A DNA stretch of 64,000 bases from Kaistella gelatinilytica (GCF_015679325.1 NZ_JADPVI010000001.1:992001-1056000), one strand, 5' to 3'. Positions 52,250 to 61,659 are shown, numbered from the stretch's first letter. Numbers and translations: made by a program. Notes: a model not told the origin generated them from the sequence alone.

Positions 52250-54340
52250 TTGACTTTAGAAACTTCCATAGAATTCTTAAAAGGAATCGGTCCTGAACGA
52301 GCAAAATTCATTAAAAATGTCTTGGGATTTACCACGGTGGAAGATTTTATCACCTTCTACCCTTTGCGTTACATCGACAAAAGCAAGATTCATAAAATCG
52401 GTGATTTAACTGAAGACCTTGAAGCTGAAATTCAATTTAAAGGAAAAATTACCGATATTCAGGAAGTCGGTTATGGTAAAGGTCAGAAAAGGATGACCGC
52501 CAAATTCCGCGATGAAACCGGGACTTTGGAGTTGGTTTGGTTTCGGTATTCAAAGTGGATGAAAGATCAGCTTCCGCTCAATCAGGAAATTTTTATTTTC
52601 GGAAAAATTAATCATTTTAACGGCAATTTTTCAATGCCACATCCAGAAATTGAGATCGATGAAAAGAAAGCCTTGTCCGGAACACTTTTACCGATCTATC
52701 CCGGAAGTGAAAAACTTGCCAAAAGAGGACTCAACAATAAGTTCTTCCAGACCGTTCTCACAGATATCACGAAAAATTTGCATTCCCTAATTAAAGAAAA
52801 TCTCCCGCAGAATTTAAGAAATCAGTTGAATTTAATTGGAAGAATGCACGCTTTTTATCACATCCATTTCCCCAAAGATCTCGATCATTTCGAACATGCG
52901 AACCGAAGACTCAAATTTGAAGAAGCCTACTTTTTCCAGTTGGGTTATGGTTTAAAAAAACAGCATCATAAAGCTTCAGCTGTTGGAAATCCTTTTCCAA
53001 AAATTGGCAGTCAATTTAAAAATTTTTATGACCATGTTTTGCCTTTCGAACTCACAAATGCACAGAAAAAAGTATTAAAGGAAATTCGGACCGACATGAA
53101 AAAACCGGTTCAAATGAATCGACTTTTGCAGGGTGACGTTGGTTCCGGAAAAACCATGGTTGCCTTACTTTCCATGTTGATCGCGCTTGACAATGGTTTT
53201 CAGAGTTGCATTATGGCTCCGACAGAAATTTTGGCGCAACAGCATTTTGCCGGAATTTCAGAATTATTAGCAGAAACGGATGTAAAAGTTAAATTACTCA
53301 CCGGTTCTACAAAAACTTCGGAAAGAAAAATTATCCACGAAGCTTTGCTCAATGGTGAACTTTCCATATTGGTCGGAACGCACGCTGTTTTAGAAGATAT
53401 TGTACAATTTAAAAATCTCGGTTTGGCAATTATCGACGAGCAGCATCGATTTGGTGTGGCGCAAAGAGCGAGGTTGTGGGCAAAAAATAAAATTCCGCCT
53501 CATATTTTGGTGATGACGGCTACACCGATTCCCAGGACTTTAGCGATGAGTTTTTACAGCGATCTCGACGTTTCTGTGATTGATGAAATGCCGGTTGGAA
53601 GAAAACCGATTATTACAGCACATCGTCGCGAAAAAGACCGATTAACTGTTTTTCGTTTTGCAAAAGATGAGATTGAAAAAGGTCGGCAGGTTTATTTTGT
53701 TTATCCATTAATTGAAGAATCTGAAACTTTAGATTATAAAAACTTACTCGAAAATTATGACCATATCTTAGAATTTTTTGAAGGTAAAAATGTCACCATG
53801 CTGCACGGACGAATGAAACCCGCAGAAAAAGAAGCCGCCATGAATTATTTTGCCTCCGGAAAATGTGAAATTATGGTCGCTACAACCGTGATAGAAGTTG
53901 GTGTGAATGTTCCAAATGCTTCCGTAATGATCATTGAGAGCGCAGAAAGGTTTGGTTTATCACAGCTTCATCAACTTCGGGGCAGAGTTGGTCGCGGCGG
54001 TGAACAGAGTTACTGTATTTTGATGACGTCTGATAAATTATCGAAAGAAAGCCGCACCCGAATAAAAACCATGACAGAAACCAACGACGGTTTCAAAATA
54101 TCAGAAGTTGATATGCAACTTCGCGGTCCCGGAGATATTTTGGGAACTCAGCAAAGTGGTGTTGTAGATTTTAAAAAACTCGATTTACTTTCGGACGGAA
54201 AAATAATTAAAGCTGCAAAAACAGCCGTAGAAATTTTACTTAAAAATGATCCTAATCTCCAAAATCCGGAAAACTTAGATTTAAGAAATTATTACACCAA
54301 GCAATATAAAGGCAAAAATAAATGGGGAAGAATTTCCTAA
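52250..54340 (+). CDS. recG: ATP-dependent DNA helicase RecG
   Basis: 696 residues. The start is a TTG at 52250; an in-frame TAA lies two codons upstream and MTLETSIEFLKGIGPERAKF is the expected RecG N-terminus, so no ATG start fits. Wedge/OB domain (~30-160), then helicase motifs: Walker A QGDVGSGKTMVAL, APTEILAQQH, DEQHRFGVAQR, MTATPIPRTLA, and VATTVIEVGVNVPNA, with the C-terminal SQLHQLRGRVGRGG. It reverses stalled forks and migrates Holliday junctions. Confidence 0.96.
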   Translation: MTLETSIEFLKGIGPERAKFIKNVLGFTTVEDFITFYPLRYIDKSKIHKIGDLTEDLEAEIQFKGKITDIQEVGYGKGQKRMTAKFRDETGTLELVWFRYSKWMKDQLPLNQEIFIFGKINHFNGNFSMPHPEIEIDEKKALSGTLLPIYPGSEKLAKRGLNNKFFQTVLTDITKNLHSLIKENLPQNLRNQLNLIGRMHAFYHIHFPKDLDHFEHANRRLKFEEAYFFQLGYGLKKQHHKASAVGNPFPKIGSQFKNFYDHVLPFELTNAQKKVLKEIRTDMKKPVQMNRLLQGDVGSGKTMVALLSMLIALDNGFQSCIMAPTEILAQQHFAGISELLAETDVKVKLLTGSTKTSERKIIHEALLNGELSILVGTHAVLEDIVQFKNLGLAIIDEQHRFGVAQRARLWAKNKIPPHILVMTATPIPRTLAMSFYSDLDVSVIDEMPVGRKPIITAHRREKDRLTVFRFAKDEIEKGRQVYFVYPLIEESETLDYKNLLENYDHILEFFEGKNVTMLHGRMKPAEKEAAMNYFASGKCEIMVATTVIEVGVNVPNASVMIIESAERFGLSQLHQLRGRVGRGGEQSYCILMTSDKLSKESRTRIKTMTETNDGFKISEVDMQLRGPGDILGTQQSGVVDFKKLDLLSDGKIIKAAKTAVEILLKNDPNLQNPENLDLRNYYTKQYKGKNKWGRIS

Positions 54341-54349
54341 AAAGCATTT

Positions 54350-55045
54350 CTATTTCATTGGCGGTGGTGGCGACGAATACTCGATGACTTCAGTTACAAC
54401 TTGTCTTTTTGCCGGAGACAATCCATTGAGAAGATCTAAAATTACGGGGAAATTTGATTCAAAATTTTGTTGCGTAGAAAAGCCAACGACTCCACAATAG
54501 CCAGAATTATCGATATAATAGTAACCGGCGTACTCAAAATCGAGACCTTTAATATTGGCGATATACCTGATGTAAATTACGTTTAAACCATTTACGGTGC
54601 GGTACTCAGATTCTTTTAACCGAAAATAATCAACTTTGTTTTGAACTCCTGTAAGAATAATATCTTTCAAATTTTTCAGGGTAGGAATTTGCACTTTTTC
54701 TGTCATCATAAAAGCTCCCACAGCATTTTCATCATGAACATCATTAAAAACATATTCCGTAAAAGGACTTTTCGTTTGTGTAGAGATCCGCCATATTTTT
54801 GTATTCAAATAAAGACCGATATCTAATTTTTTACTTTTAATCTGGAAAGTTGATGCTTTACTCTTTGCAAATAACGTTGGGTTTGTTTTGATCGTTTGCA
54901 ATGCCAAAGAATCTGTAATATTAACGTATCGCCACGTTCCGTTGTCTAACAACAACACGTCTTTTCCATCCTCTGTGAGTGCTTTTGTCTGGCTGAACAC
55001 CAGCATATTTATTAGTAAAAACGCAAGCGTATAAAGTTTTTTCAT
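54350..55045 (-). CDS. Exported protein of unknown function with proline-rich tail
   Basis: 231 residues with signal peptide (MKKLYTLAFLLINMLVFSQ). A DGKDVLLLDNGTWRYV segment near residue 26 is a short recurring motif in Bacteroidota exported proteins. The mature part is mixed alpha/beta (GAFMMTEKVQIPTLKNLKDI, EYAGYYYIDNSGYCGVVGFS) and ends SSPPPPMK. Family not recognised. Convergent with recG, 9 nt apart. Confidence 0.72.
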   Translation of the reverse strand: MKKLYTLAFLLINMLVFSQTKALTEDGKDVLLLDNGTWRYVNITDSLALQTIKTNPTLFAKSKASTFQIKSKKLDIGLYLNTKIWRISTQTKSPFTEYVFNDVHDENAVGAFMMTEKVQIPTLKNLKDIILTGVQNKVDYFRLKESEYRTVNGLNVIYIRYIANIKGLDFEYAGYYYIDNSGYCGVVGFSTQQNFESNFPVILDLLNGLSPAKRQVVTEVIEYSSPPPPMK

Positions 55046-55171
55046 AAGTCTAAAAATACAAATTTTTATTAATGAACAGGAGTTTTAGAATGAAAATAAA
55101 TTCAAATTTAGACCTTAAATTAAAGAGCAAATTAACTTAAATTCATAGCTCACATTTTTAATTATTTTGAA

Positions 55172-55179
55172 TATATTTG
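55172..55179 (+). promoter_or_regulatory. Promoter -7 box of the DUF5686 gene, start-codon proximal
   Basis: TATATTTG ends 5 nt before the ATG at 55185; predicted start is 55184, so the mRNA is essentially leaderless. It also excludes the TTG at 55167 as start. Confidence 0.55.
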
Positions 55180-55184
55180 TTTCT

Positions 55185-57623
55185 ATGAAAAAACTTCTTT
55201 TTATTGTCTTTTCTTTTATATTTTTAAATATTTCTGCCCAGTCAAAAATAACCGTTTTCAGCGCTGGAAATCATCTGCCAATTGAAGGTGCATCGATATC
55301 CTGTAATAATAAACTCTTAGGAAAAACCAATTCTCAAGGGATCCTTCAATTTCGGACAAACTGCAAAAAAGTTGATGTGAAAGCAAACGGATTCTTCGCA
55401 GACGAAGCTGTTGTAGATAAAGTGATGGAGACAGTTTTATCTAGATTAGATCCAAAAACACAATCAATTGAAGGCGTGATCATCGACGATAAAAGTGATC
55501 CGTTGGCTTTGGCAATTTTGCGAAAAGTAAACGATAATTATAAGAATAATTCTCCGCAAAGTTTAGATTCCTATTCGTTCAAATCCTACGAGAAAATATC
55601 TTTAGATATTGATGAAGACAGCATTAAACATTACGATCAGTTCATCAATCACAGAATCGATTCACTGAAAACACTTCCGCAAAAAGTACAGTCGAAGGAG
55701 AAAAAGAAAGATTCGATTGAAAGCGTGAATGTGCAGAAATTAATGGCTTCGAGCAAACTTTTTCTTTGGGAAAGAGCTTCGCAGTATTTGTTCTCTAAAC
55801 AATATGGCGAAAAAATAAACATTCTCGACAACCGTGTTTCAGGATTGAAGCAGCCGATTTACGAAATGATGTCGCTGCGCTCAAATAGAAATCAAATTCC
55901 AAGAGAAATTCGGGAGGAAAACCGTACGCTCTACCGCTACTTTTTAACAGATTCAATTGATATTGAGGGAAGAAAAAATTACGTTATCCGCTTTCGACAG
56001 GTTGATTATAAACAAGCGGTTAAAAAAAGAAGATTCAATGGATACATTTATGTGGACAGCGAAACTTATGGTCTGAAAAAAATAGAAAGCAACAGCAAGA
56101 AAAAAAGTGAAGGTTCCATTACTAGCATCTGGAAACCGATCGATAACAAATGGTTCCTTAGTAAAGAAAATCTGAAATTCAAAATGGGTTCCAATGCTTT
56201 TGACACCGAAAAAAATGATAAAAAATCAAAAGATAAAGACGAACAAAAGAAACAGAAATATGGAAACTATGTTTTTATAACTGCAGATTATTTTGATTTT
56301 AAAACACCAATTGAAGTTAATAAAAAAGACTTCTCGGGCTACACCATCGATGTGAAAAACTCTGATGGAAGCACGCTTGATCAATTCCGTACCGATTCTC
56401 TAACGACACGGGAAAAAATGACGTACGAAAAAATTGACAGTGTTGGAAAAAAGTACAAATTAGATCAAAAATTGAGTGTTTTTACAGGACTGATTAAAGG
56501 TGATTTGCGTGTAGGAATGGTCGATTTCGATGGCATTAGATTTATTCAGTATAATGATTATGAAGGGATAAGACTGGGAGCTGCGGCAAAACTGAATGAA
56601 AAATTTAATAAATATATTTCTCCCGACGTCTACTTTGCATACGGAATTAAAGATAAAGCCTGGAAATACGGCGCTGGAGTTAGTGTAAAAACAACCTTAG
56701 AAAAAGTATCTTTTTTCCGGGTAGAATATTACAACGATGTTGCTGCAGCCGGACGGTTCAACGAGATTCTCTGGAATTTTAAAAAGAGGATCATGAATTC
56801 GGGCATCGATATGTATAACAACCGTTTTTACAAAAATGAAGGTTTTAAACTATCGTATCAAAATGATTTAACGAACGCTCTCACTATAAATATATCTGCA
56901 AAAAAAGATAACGAAGAATCTAAATTTGATTATAATTTTATGAATCTGGGTAATAAATTTCAAAATTTTGCCACTCAAATTACTTTGAAATATTCGCCAA
57001 ATTCAAAGAATATTATGACGCCTTCAGGAAAATTCACGTACGAAGAAAATTATCCCGAATTTTTTGCAAATTATGAACAGGGGTTGAAAACATTTGGTGG
57101 AGATTTATCTTACAGTCGATTTGATTTGATGGGACAGCACAGTTTCAAAACAAAGATTGGTGTTACAGGAGTTCGCGTTTACGGAGGTTTACTTACGGGA
57201 AGTGCGCCGATCTGGCATAATTTCGGGATGAATGGTTTAGGTAGCAACAAAGGTGATTTGAATTTTAATTTAACCTCTTACCTCGGTTTTGCGACCATGG
57301 AAGCTGGGAAATACTACAATGATAAATTTGTTGGATTCTATTTCACACACCGGATCCCATGGTATTTTAAAACTTTTGGTAAAAATATTTCAAGTTTTGA
57401 CATGGTGCTTCGTGGCGTGACCGGAGATATGAAAAACCCACAAAACCACCAGTTTGACTACCAAAAATTAGATCATCTTTATCAGGAAGTTGGTTTTGAA
57501 AGCAATAACTTTCTAGGTTCACCTTTCAATCTCGGATTTTTCTACAGAGTTGGATATTACGCAACACCTATTTTCAAAGAAAATTTCGCCATTCAACTTA
57601 AACTGAACTTTTTAGGATTTTAA
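55185..57623 (+). CDS. DUF5686 family outer-membrane protein
   Basis: 812 residues from ATG 55185 with signal peptide (MKKLLFIVFSFIFLNISAQ). A carboxypeptidase-regulatory-like (transthyretin-type) N-terminal domain (ITVFSAGNHLPIEGASISCN, ~25-90) is followed by the DUF5686 region (LALAILRKVNDNYKNNSPQS onward) and a C-terminal ~350 residues of alternating aromatic strands ending QLKLNFLGF, which reads as an outer-membrane beta-barrel. A Lys/Asp-rich loop occurs near residue 350. Function unknown, probably surface transport or assembly. Confidence 0.88.
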   Translation: MKKLLFIVFSFIFLNISAQSKITVFSAGNHLPIEGASISCNNKLLGKTNSQGILQFRTNCKKVDVKANGFFADEAVVDKVMETVLSRLDPKTQSIEGVIIDDKSDPLALAILRKVNDNYKNNSPQSLDSYSFKSYEKISLDIDEDSIKHYDQFINHRIDSLKTLPQKVQSKEKKKDSIESVNVQKLMASSKLFLWERASQYLFSKQYGEKINILDNRVSGLKQPIYEMMSLRSNRNQIPREIREENRTLYRYFLTDSIDIEGRKNYVIRFRQVDYKQAVKKRRFNGYIYVDSETYGLKKIESNSKKKSEGSITSIWKPIDNKWFLSKENLKFKMGSNAFDTEKNDKKSKDKDEQKKQKYGNYVFITADYFDFKTPIEVNKKDFSGYTIDVKNSDGSTLDQFRTDSLTTREKMTYEKIDSVGKKYKLDQKLSVFTGLIKGDLRVGMVDFDGIRFIQYNDYEGIRLGAAAKLNEKFNKYISPDVYFAYGIKDKAWKYGAGVSVKTTLEKVSFFRVEYYNDVAAAGRFNEILWNFKKRIMNSGIDMYNNRFYKNEGFKLSYQNDLTNALTINISAKKDNEESKFDYNFMNLGNKFQNFATQITLKYSPNSKNIMTPSGKFTYEENYPEFFANYEQGLKTFGGDLSYSRFDLMGQHSFKTKIGVTGVRVYGGLLTGSAPIWHNFGMNGLGSNKGDLNFNLTSYLGFATMEAGKYYNDKFVGFYFTHRIPWYFKTFGKNISSFDMVLRGVTGDMKNPQNHQFDYQKLDHLYQEVGFESNNFLGSPFNLGFFYRVGYYATPIFKENFAIQLKLNFLGF

Positions 57624-57625
57624 AA

Positions 57626-57862
57626 ATGGAGATCATACAGATTAAAGCCTCCTCATTCTTTGAATTATTAAAGATGAAAGACACTTCGATGTGGGAAATT
57701 TTCGCACAAATGCTGGGTGAAAAAGAAAAAGAAGTAATTTTTTTGGATGATGAAGAGAAGATTTTATTCAATTATATTTTGCCCAATAATTTAAAGCAAC
57801 TGAACGAAGACCGGGAAAAATTTTCAAAAGAGTATTCTGATAAATTATCAGGTTTGAATTAG
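57626..57862 (+). CDS. Small protein of unknown function, co-transcribed with DUF5686
   Basis: 78 residues, soluble, charged (MEIIQIKASSFFELLKMKDT, then LGEKEKEVIFLDDEEKILF). Starts 2 nt after the DUF5686 stop, so it is almost certainly on the same mRNA and translationally coupled. Its last 4 nt overlap the end of folP on the other strand. Not recognised. Confidence 0.65.
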   Translation: MEIIQIKASSFFELLKMKDTSMWEIFAQMLGEKEKEVIFLDDEEKILFNYILPNNLKQLNEDREKFSKEYSDKLSGLN

Positions 57863-58713
57863 CGGTTCAGAAACGTGTCAATAGTTTTCTTCGCTTCTGC
57901 GACATCGTGAACACGCAAAATTTTCGCGCCTTTTTCTAAAACCTGCTGATGAAATTTTTGAGTTTCTTCAATTATTTCGGAATGTTTTTTTCTTAAAGGT
58001 TTATAAATAAAAGATTTCCGTGAAATCCCTATTAACAATGGATGTTTCCCAAAATCGATGAATTCTGTCTCATTCAAAAGTTGATGTTGCTGCTCCACTG
58101 TTTTTCCGAAACCAAAACCCGGATCAAGAATGATATCTTTCACACCTAAACTTTGTAACTCATTAATTTTTTCGGAGAAATATCGATTCATCTTTAAAAG
58201 CAGATCCTCCTCAATTAATTTTTTGTGCATTAGATCGTACGTCTCATTATTATGCATCAAGATGTACGGAAGTCCAGTTTTCGAAACGGTTTCAAACATT
58301 TTAGGATCAAAATTCCCACCTGAAATATCGTTGATAATATCAATTCCTTCATCGAAACCAAACTGTACGACTTCCGAATAAAAAGTATCGAGAGAAAGCG
58401 TTACTTCAGGAAATTCCTGCTTGATCATTGGGATTAAATTTCCTAATCTGGAAATTTCTGTTTCCGGCTGTAAAAATTCAGCTTTTGGTCGTGTTGATTG
58501 TGCTCCGATATCGATAATCGCTGCACCTTCTTTTAACATTTTCGCCACTTGATCGAGCGCAGGTTTTTCCTCAAAATGTTTTCCACCATCAGAAAAAGAA
58601 TCAGGCGTCAAATTGAGGATCCCCATAATAATCGGAGTCGATAAATCAAGCAGTTTTCCGCGACAGTTCAGAGAAAAACCAGGATCTTTAATATCACAAG
58701 TTGTAACATTCAT
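57859..58713 (-). CDS. folP: Dihydropteroate synthase
   Basis: 284 residues, TIM barrel. Joins 6-hydroxymethyl-dihydropterin diphosphate to p-aminobenzoate for folate. Signatures: IIMGILNLTPDSFSDGGKH, IDIGAQSTRPKAEFL, SLDTFYSEV, INDISGGNFD, ILDPGFGFGKT, GISRKSFIYK and a final LRVHDVAEAKK. Full family length. The -7 box at 58719 predicts a start site 1 nt before the ATG. Confidence 0.96.
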   Translation of the reverse strand: MNVTTCDIKDPGFSLNCRGKLLDLSTPIIMGILNLTPDSFSDGGKHFEEKPALDQVAKMLKEGAAIIDIGAQSTRPKAEFLQPETEISRLGNLIPMIKQEFPEVTLSLDTFYSEVVQFGFDEGIDIINDISGGNFDPKMFETVSKTGLPYILMHNNETYDLMHKKLIEEDLLLKMNRYFSEKINELQSLGVKDIILDPGFGFGKTVEQQHQLLNETEFIDFGKHPLLIGISRKSFIYKPLRKKHSEIIEETQKFHQQVLEKGAKILRVHDVAEAKKTIDTFLNR

Positions 58714-58718
58714 AACCG

Positions 58719-58726
58719 CAAATTTA
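58719..58726 (-). promoter_or_regulatory. Promoter -7 box of folP, start-codon proximal
   Basis: Minus-strand TAAATTTG; predicted start 58714, directly before the ATG at 58713 (leaderless). Confidence 0.5.
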
Positions 58727-58743
58727 ATGAATAGTATGGTGAT

Positions 58744-58774
58744 AACTTCAAACTTCCTGCTTCCATCTTCCCTC
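58744..58774 (-). repeat. Purine-rich quasi-repeat of the GGAAG type, second copy
   Basis: Minus-strand GGAGGGAAGATGGAAGCAGG then AAGTTTGAAGTT. It shares GGAAGATGGAAG and GGAAGTTT-like words with 27291-27318. Confidence 0.5.
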
Positions 58775-58783
58775 CAAAATTCC

Positions 58784-58791
58784 TATCTTTG
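58784..58791 (+). promoter_or_regulatory. Promoter -7 box of the DUF1599 operon
   Basis: TATCTTTG; predicted start near 58796, 13 nt before the ATG. Confidence 0.62.
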
Positions 58792-58808
58792 AAAAGTTTA
58801 GAAATTAT

Positions 58809-59351
58809 ATGCAGAAAACAGCGAAACAATTCGACGAAGTTATCAAAGTCTGTCGGGATTTATTCAGTAAAAAGCTCCAGGATTATGGTGCCTCTTTTCG
58901 GGTCTTGAGAACGCCTTCTTTGACCGATCAAATTCTAATTAAAGTGAAGAGTTTAAGAACTTTTCAAATCACCAATACTTCGAAAGTTGGCGAATCAGCA
59001 GAAGAAAATTTTATCGCCATTGTAAACTACTCCATTATCGGATTAATTCAGCTGGAGAAAGGTTTTGCAGATGATTTCAAACAGGATCAAAATGAAATGC
59101 TCGAACTTTACGATAAATTTGCAAATGAAGGTAAAGAATTGATGATGAAAAAAAATCATGATTACGGCGAAGCTTGGCGCGACATGCGAATTTCTTCGAT
59201 TACAGATTTGATCTACCAAAAAGTTTTGCGAACGAAACAAATTGAAGATAATTCTGGCGCAACACTCGTTTCCGAAGGAGTTGATGCCAATTATTTTGAC
59301 ATGCTGAATTACGCCGTTTTTTGCCTCATTAAATTTTCTGAAAAAAAATAA
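58809..59351 (+). CDS. DUF1599 domain protein with internal duplication
   Basis: 180 residues made of two related units. Unit 1 contains KKLQDYGASFRVLRTPSLTD (~22-41) and unit 2 KKNHDYGEAWRDMRISSITD (~116-135), each followed by a Leu/Lys-rich helix and ending NYSIIGLIQLEKG or NYAVFCLIKFSEK. This is the DUF1599 family; biochemical function unknown. First gene of DUF1599-DoxX-TerB-like-tpiA, spacing 29-41 nt, a set often kept together in Bacteroidota. Confidence 0.88.
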   Translation: MQKTAKQFDEVIKVCRDLFSKKLQDYGASFRVLRTPSLTDQILIKVKSLRTFQITNTSKVGESAEENFIAIVNYSIIGLIQLEKGFADDFKQDQNEMLELYDKFANEGKELMMKKNHDYGEAWRDMRISSITDLIYQKVLRTKQIEDNSGATLVSEGVDANYFDMLNYAVFCLIKFSEKK

Positions 59352-59380
59352 ATATTCAAACTTGATATAAAATAAAAACT

Positions 59381-60469
59381 ATGTTTAAACATGTACTCCG
59401 AATCGTAATTGCCCTGATTTTCATCGCTTCCGGATTTGTGAAAGCAGTTGATGTAGTGGGCTTTTCATTTAAAATGGAAGAATATTTTTCACCTTCCGTT
59501 TTTAATATTCCGTTTCTGGAAAAACAAGCTTTATTTTTAGCAATTATCATGGTTGTTTTAGAGCTCGTTTTAGGATTTTTATTATTGATAAAAAGACGTC
59601 TTAAAATGACACTTTCGCTTCTGATCGCTTTATGTGTTTTCTTCGCTTTCCTTACATTTTACTCGGCTTATTTTAATGTGGTAACCGATTGTGGATGTTT
59701 TGGTGATGCATTGAAATTTACGCCTTGGCAAAGTTTTTGGAAGGATATTATCTTATTAATAGGCTTAATAATTCTCTGGATTCTCTACCGAAATCATTTT
59801 AATGACATCGATGAAAGAACATCATTCAAAAAATATTTTTCTGCATTCGCTTTTCTAACCATGGTTTTTGTCATCAACTGGGGAATTACGCATGAACCTG
59901 TGATTGATTTCAGAGACTATAAGATCGGGACCGATCTGAATGCGGAGAAAGCTAAAATAGAAAAAGATCCTTCTGAATATAAAACATTTTATTCTTTGAA
60001 AAACGATAAAACCAATGAAGTTTTAAATGTGAATCAGGATGATTACGTGAATGATAAAAAATATTGGGAAGAAGGATCGCCCTGGAAAATCGAGGAAGGA
60101 AAAACAAGCTCAAAAATTGTAAAACAAGGTTACGAATCAGAGATCTCAAAATTTAAACCTGAAAGTCCGGAAGGAATGGATCTAACACCAGAAATATTGC
60201 GAGCACCGAAAGCAGTTCTTATCTTTTCTTATCATCCGGAAAATATAGATCCTGTTTTATTGGCTAGAACAGAAGCGAAAGTAAAAGCAGTAAAAGGTGC
60301 ACTTATTTTGGGTATCTCTACCAATGCAACCACTTTCAAAACAATAAATAATGCAATGATGGACGGAACTGCCATTAAAACTATTGCCAGAAGCAATCCG
60401 TTTGTCTTAACTTTGCAGAACGGAAAAATCATCGATAAAAGGTCTGCTAAAGATTATTTAAAATATTAA
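59381..60469 (+). CDS. BT_3928-type DoxX/MauE membrane protein
   Basis: 362 residues. Four or five membrane helices (about 5-24, 47-70, 76-98, 122-142, 153-170). The DoxX-like start (ALIFIASGFVKAVDVVGFSFKMEEYF) and a paired-Cys motif VTDCGCFGDALKFTPW resemble MauE/DoxX redox-associated proteins. A periplasmic C-terminal part follows (~200-362; VLIFSYHPENIDP) that looks thioredoxin-like without the CxxC. Role possibly in disulfide or quinone redox; unproven. Confidence 0.85.
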   Translation: MFKHVLRIVIALIFIASGFVKAVDVVGFSFKMEEYFSPSVFNIPFLEKQALFLAIIMVVLELVLGFLLLIKRRLKMTLSLLIALCVFFAFLTFYSAYFNVVTDCGCFGDALKFTPWQSFWKDIILLIGLIILWILYRNHFNDIDERTSFKKYFSAFAFLTMVFVINWGITHEPVIDFRDYKIGTDLNAEKAKIEKDPSEYKTFYSLKNDKTNEVLNVNQDDYVNDKKYWEEGSPWKIEEGKTSSKIVKQGYESEISKFKPESPEGMDLTPEILRAPKAVLIFSYHPENIDPVLLARTEAKVKAVKGALILGISTNATTFKTINNAMMDGTAIKTIARSNPFVLTLQNGKIIDKRSAKDYLKY

Positions 60470-60511
60470 AAAAAACCTAATTCAATTTAAAAAAGATAAA
60501 ATAAAATAGAA

Positions 60512-60862
60512 ATGCAAAAATCAAATAAATCAATCGCAGGTTACCACCTTTTAATGATACTTTCTTCTGTAGATGGAGAATTCGCGCCGGAAGAAGGATT
60601 AAAATTACAGGAATATTTAGCAGAAGAATTTCCGTTCAAAATCAATTTAGATGATGAATTAGATGTGATCGCAACATTACATGCAGATCAATGGAAAGAT
60701 CATTTTGAATTTCACGCGAAATGTTTCTTTGATGATTCTACGGAAGAGGAAAGAAAAGATTTTATAAAATTCGCCAAATCACTGATCAAAGCTGATGATA
60801 AAGTAAGCGATCAGGAGCATGATTATTACGTGATCTTAAAAAAAATATGGAATCTGAATTAA
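60512..60862 (+). CDS. TerB-like small protein
   Basis: 116 residues, all-helical and acidic. YHLLMILSSVDGEFAPEEGL near the start and FAKSLIKADDKVSDQEHDYY near the end are a pair of (D)G/D-rich helical motifs typical of the TerB fold. Cytoplasmic, function unknown. It sits between the DoxX gene and tpiA in the same direction. Confidence 0.7.
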   Translation: MQKSNKSIAGYHLLMILSSVDGEFAPEEGLKLQEYLAEEFPFKINLDDELDVIATLHADQWKDHFEFHAKCFFDDSTEEERKDFIKFAKSLIKADDKVSDQEHDYYVILKKIWNLN

Positions 60863-60903
60863 CTAAAATTCAAACGAATTAATTTTAATATTTACCTGAA
60901 ATT

Positions 60904-61659
60904 ATGAGAAAAAATATCGTAGCCGGAAACTGGAAAATGAACAAAAACGTCACTGAAGCGCAAGACTTAATGTTTCAGTTATTAGAATACAAACGAAATC
61001 ACACACCAAACTGTAAAGTGTGGATCGCACCGCCGTCTTTGTATTTGATGATGGCGAAAGACCTGTATGAGCAAAATGAAATCGGTGTTTTCTCCCAGGA
61101 TATGAGCGAACATGAAAGTGGCGCTTACACGGGCGAAACTTCGGCTGATATGCTTGAATCTATTGGTGTGAATGGTTCATTGATCGGACATTCCGAACGA
61201 AGACTTTATCATGGTGAAACCGATTCTCACTGCAACAGAAAAATAAAATTAGCTTTAGATAAAGGTTTGACGCCAATTTACTGTAATGGTGAAACTTTGG
61301 ATCAAAGAAAATCCGGACAACATTTAGAAGTCGTAAAAAACCAAACTGAAGTGGCTTTATTTACGCTTTCTGCAGACGAAATTAAAAAAGTAGTTATCGC
61401 TTACGAACCTGTTTGGGCAATCGGAACTGGCGAAACAGCTTCTCCGGAACAGGCGCAGGAAATTCATGCACACATCAGAAATTTAATCGCAAACAAATAC
61501 GGAAACGAAGTCGCTGACGAAATTTCGATTTTATACGGTGGTTCTGTAAAACCTGATAATGCAAAAGAGATCTTCTCTCAACCCGATATCGACGGTGGTT
61601 TGATCGGCGGCGCTGCTTTGAAAATGGCAGATTTCGCACAGATTATCGAGGGATTTTAA
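60904..61659 (+). CDS. tpiA: Triosephosphate isomerase
   Basis: 251 residues, TIM barrel. Interconverts dihydroxyacetone phosphate and glyceraldehyde 3-phosphate. Catalytic residues visible: Lys in GNWKMNK, His in LIGHSERR, Glu in AYEPVWAIGTGETA, and the phosphate loop ILYGGSVKPDNA then DGGLIGGAALK. Last gene of its set, followed by a GC-rich terminator. Confidence 0.98.
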   Translation: MRKNIVAGNWKMNKNVTEAQDLMFQLLEYKRNHTPNCKVWIAPPSLYLMMAKDLYEQNEIGVFSQDMSEHESGAYTGETSADMLESIGVNGSLIGHSERRLYHGETDSHCNRKIKLALDKGLTPIYCNGETLDQRKSGQHLEVVKNQTEVALFTLSADEIKKVVIAYEPVWAIGTGETASPEQAQEIHAHIRNLIANKYGNEVADEISILYGGSVKPDNAKEIFSQPDIDGGLIGGAALKMADFAQIIEGF

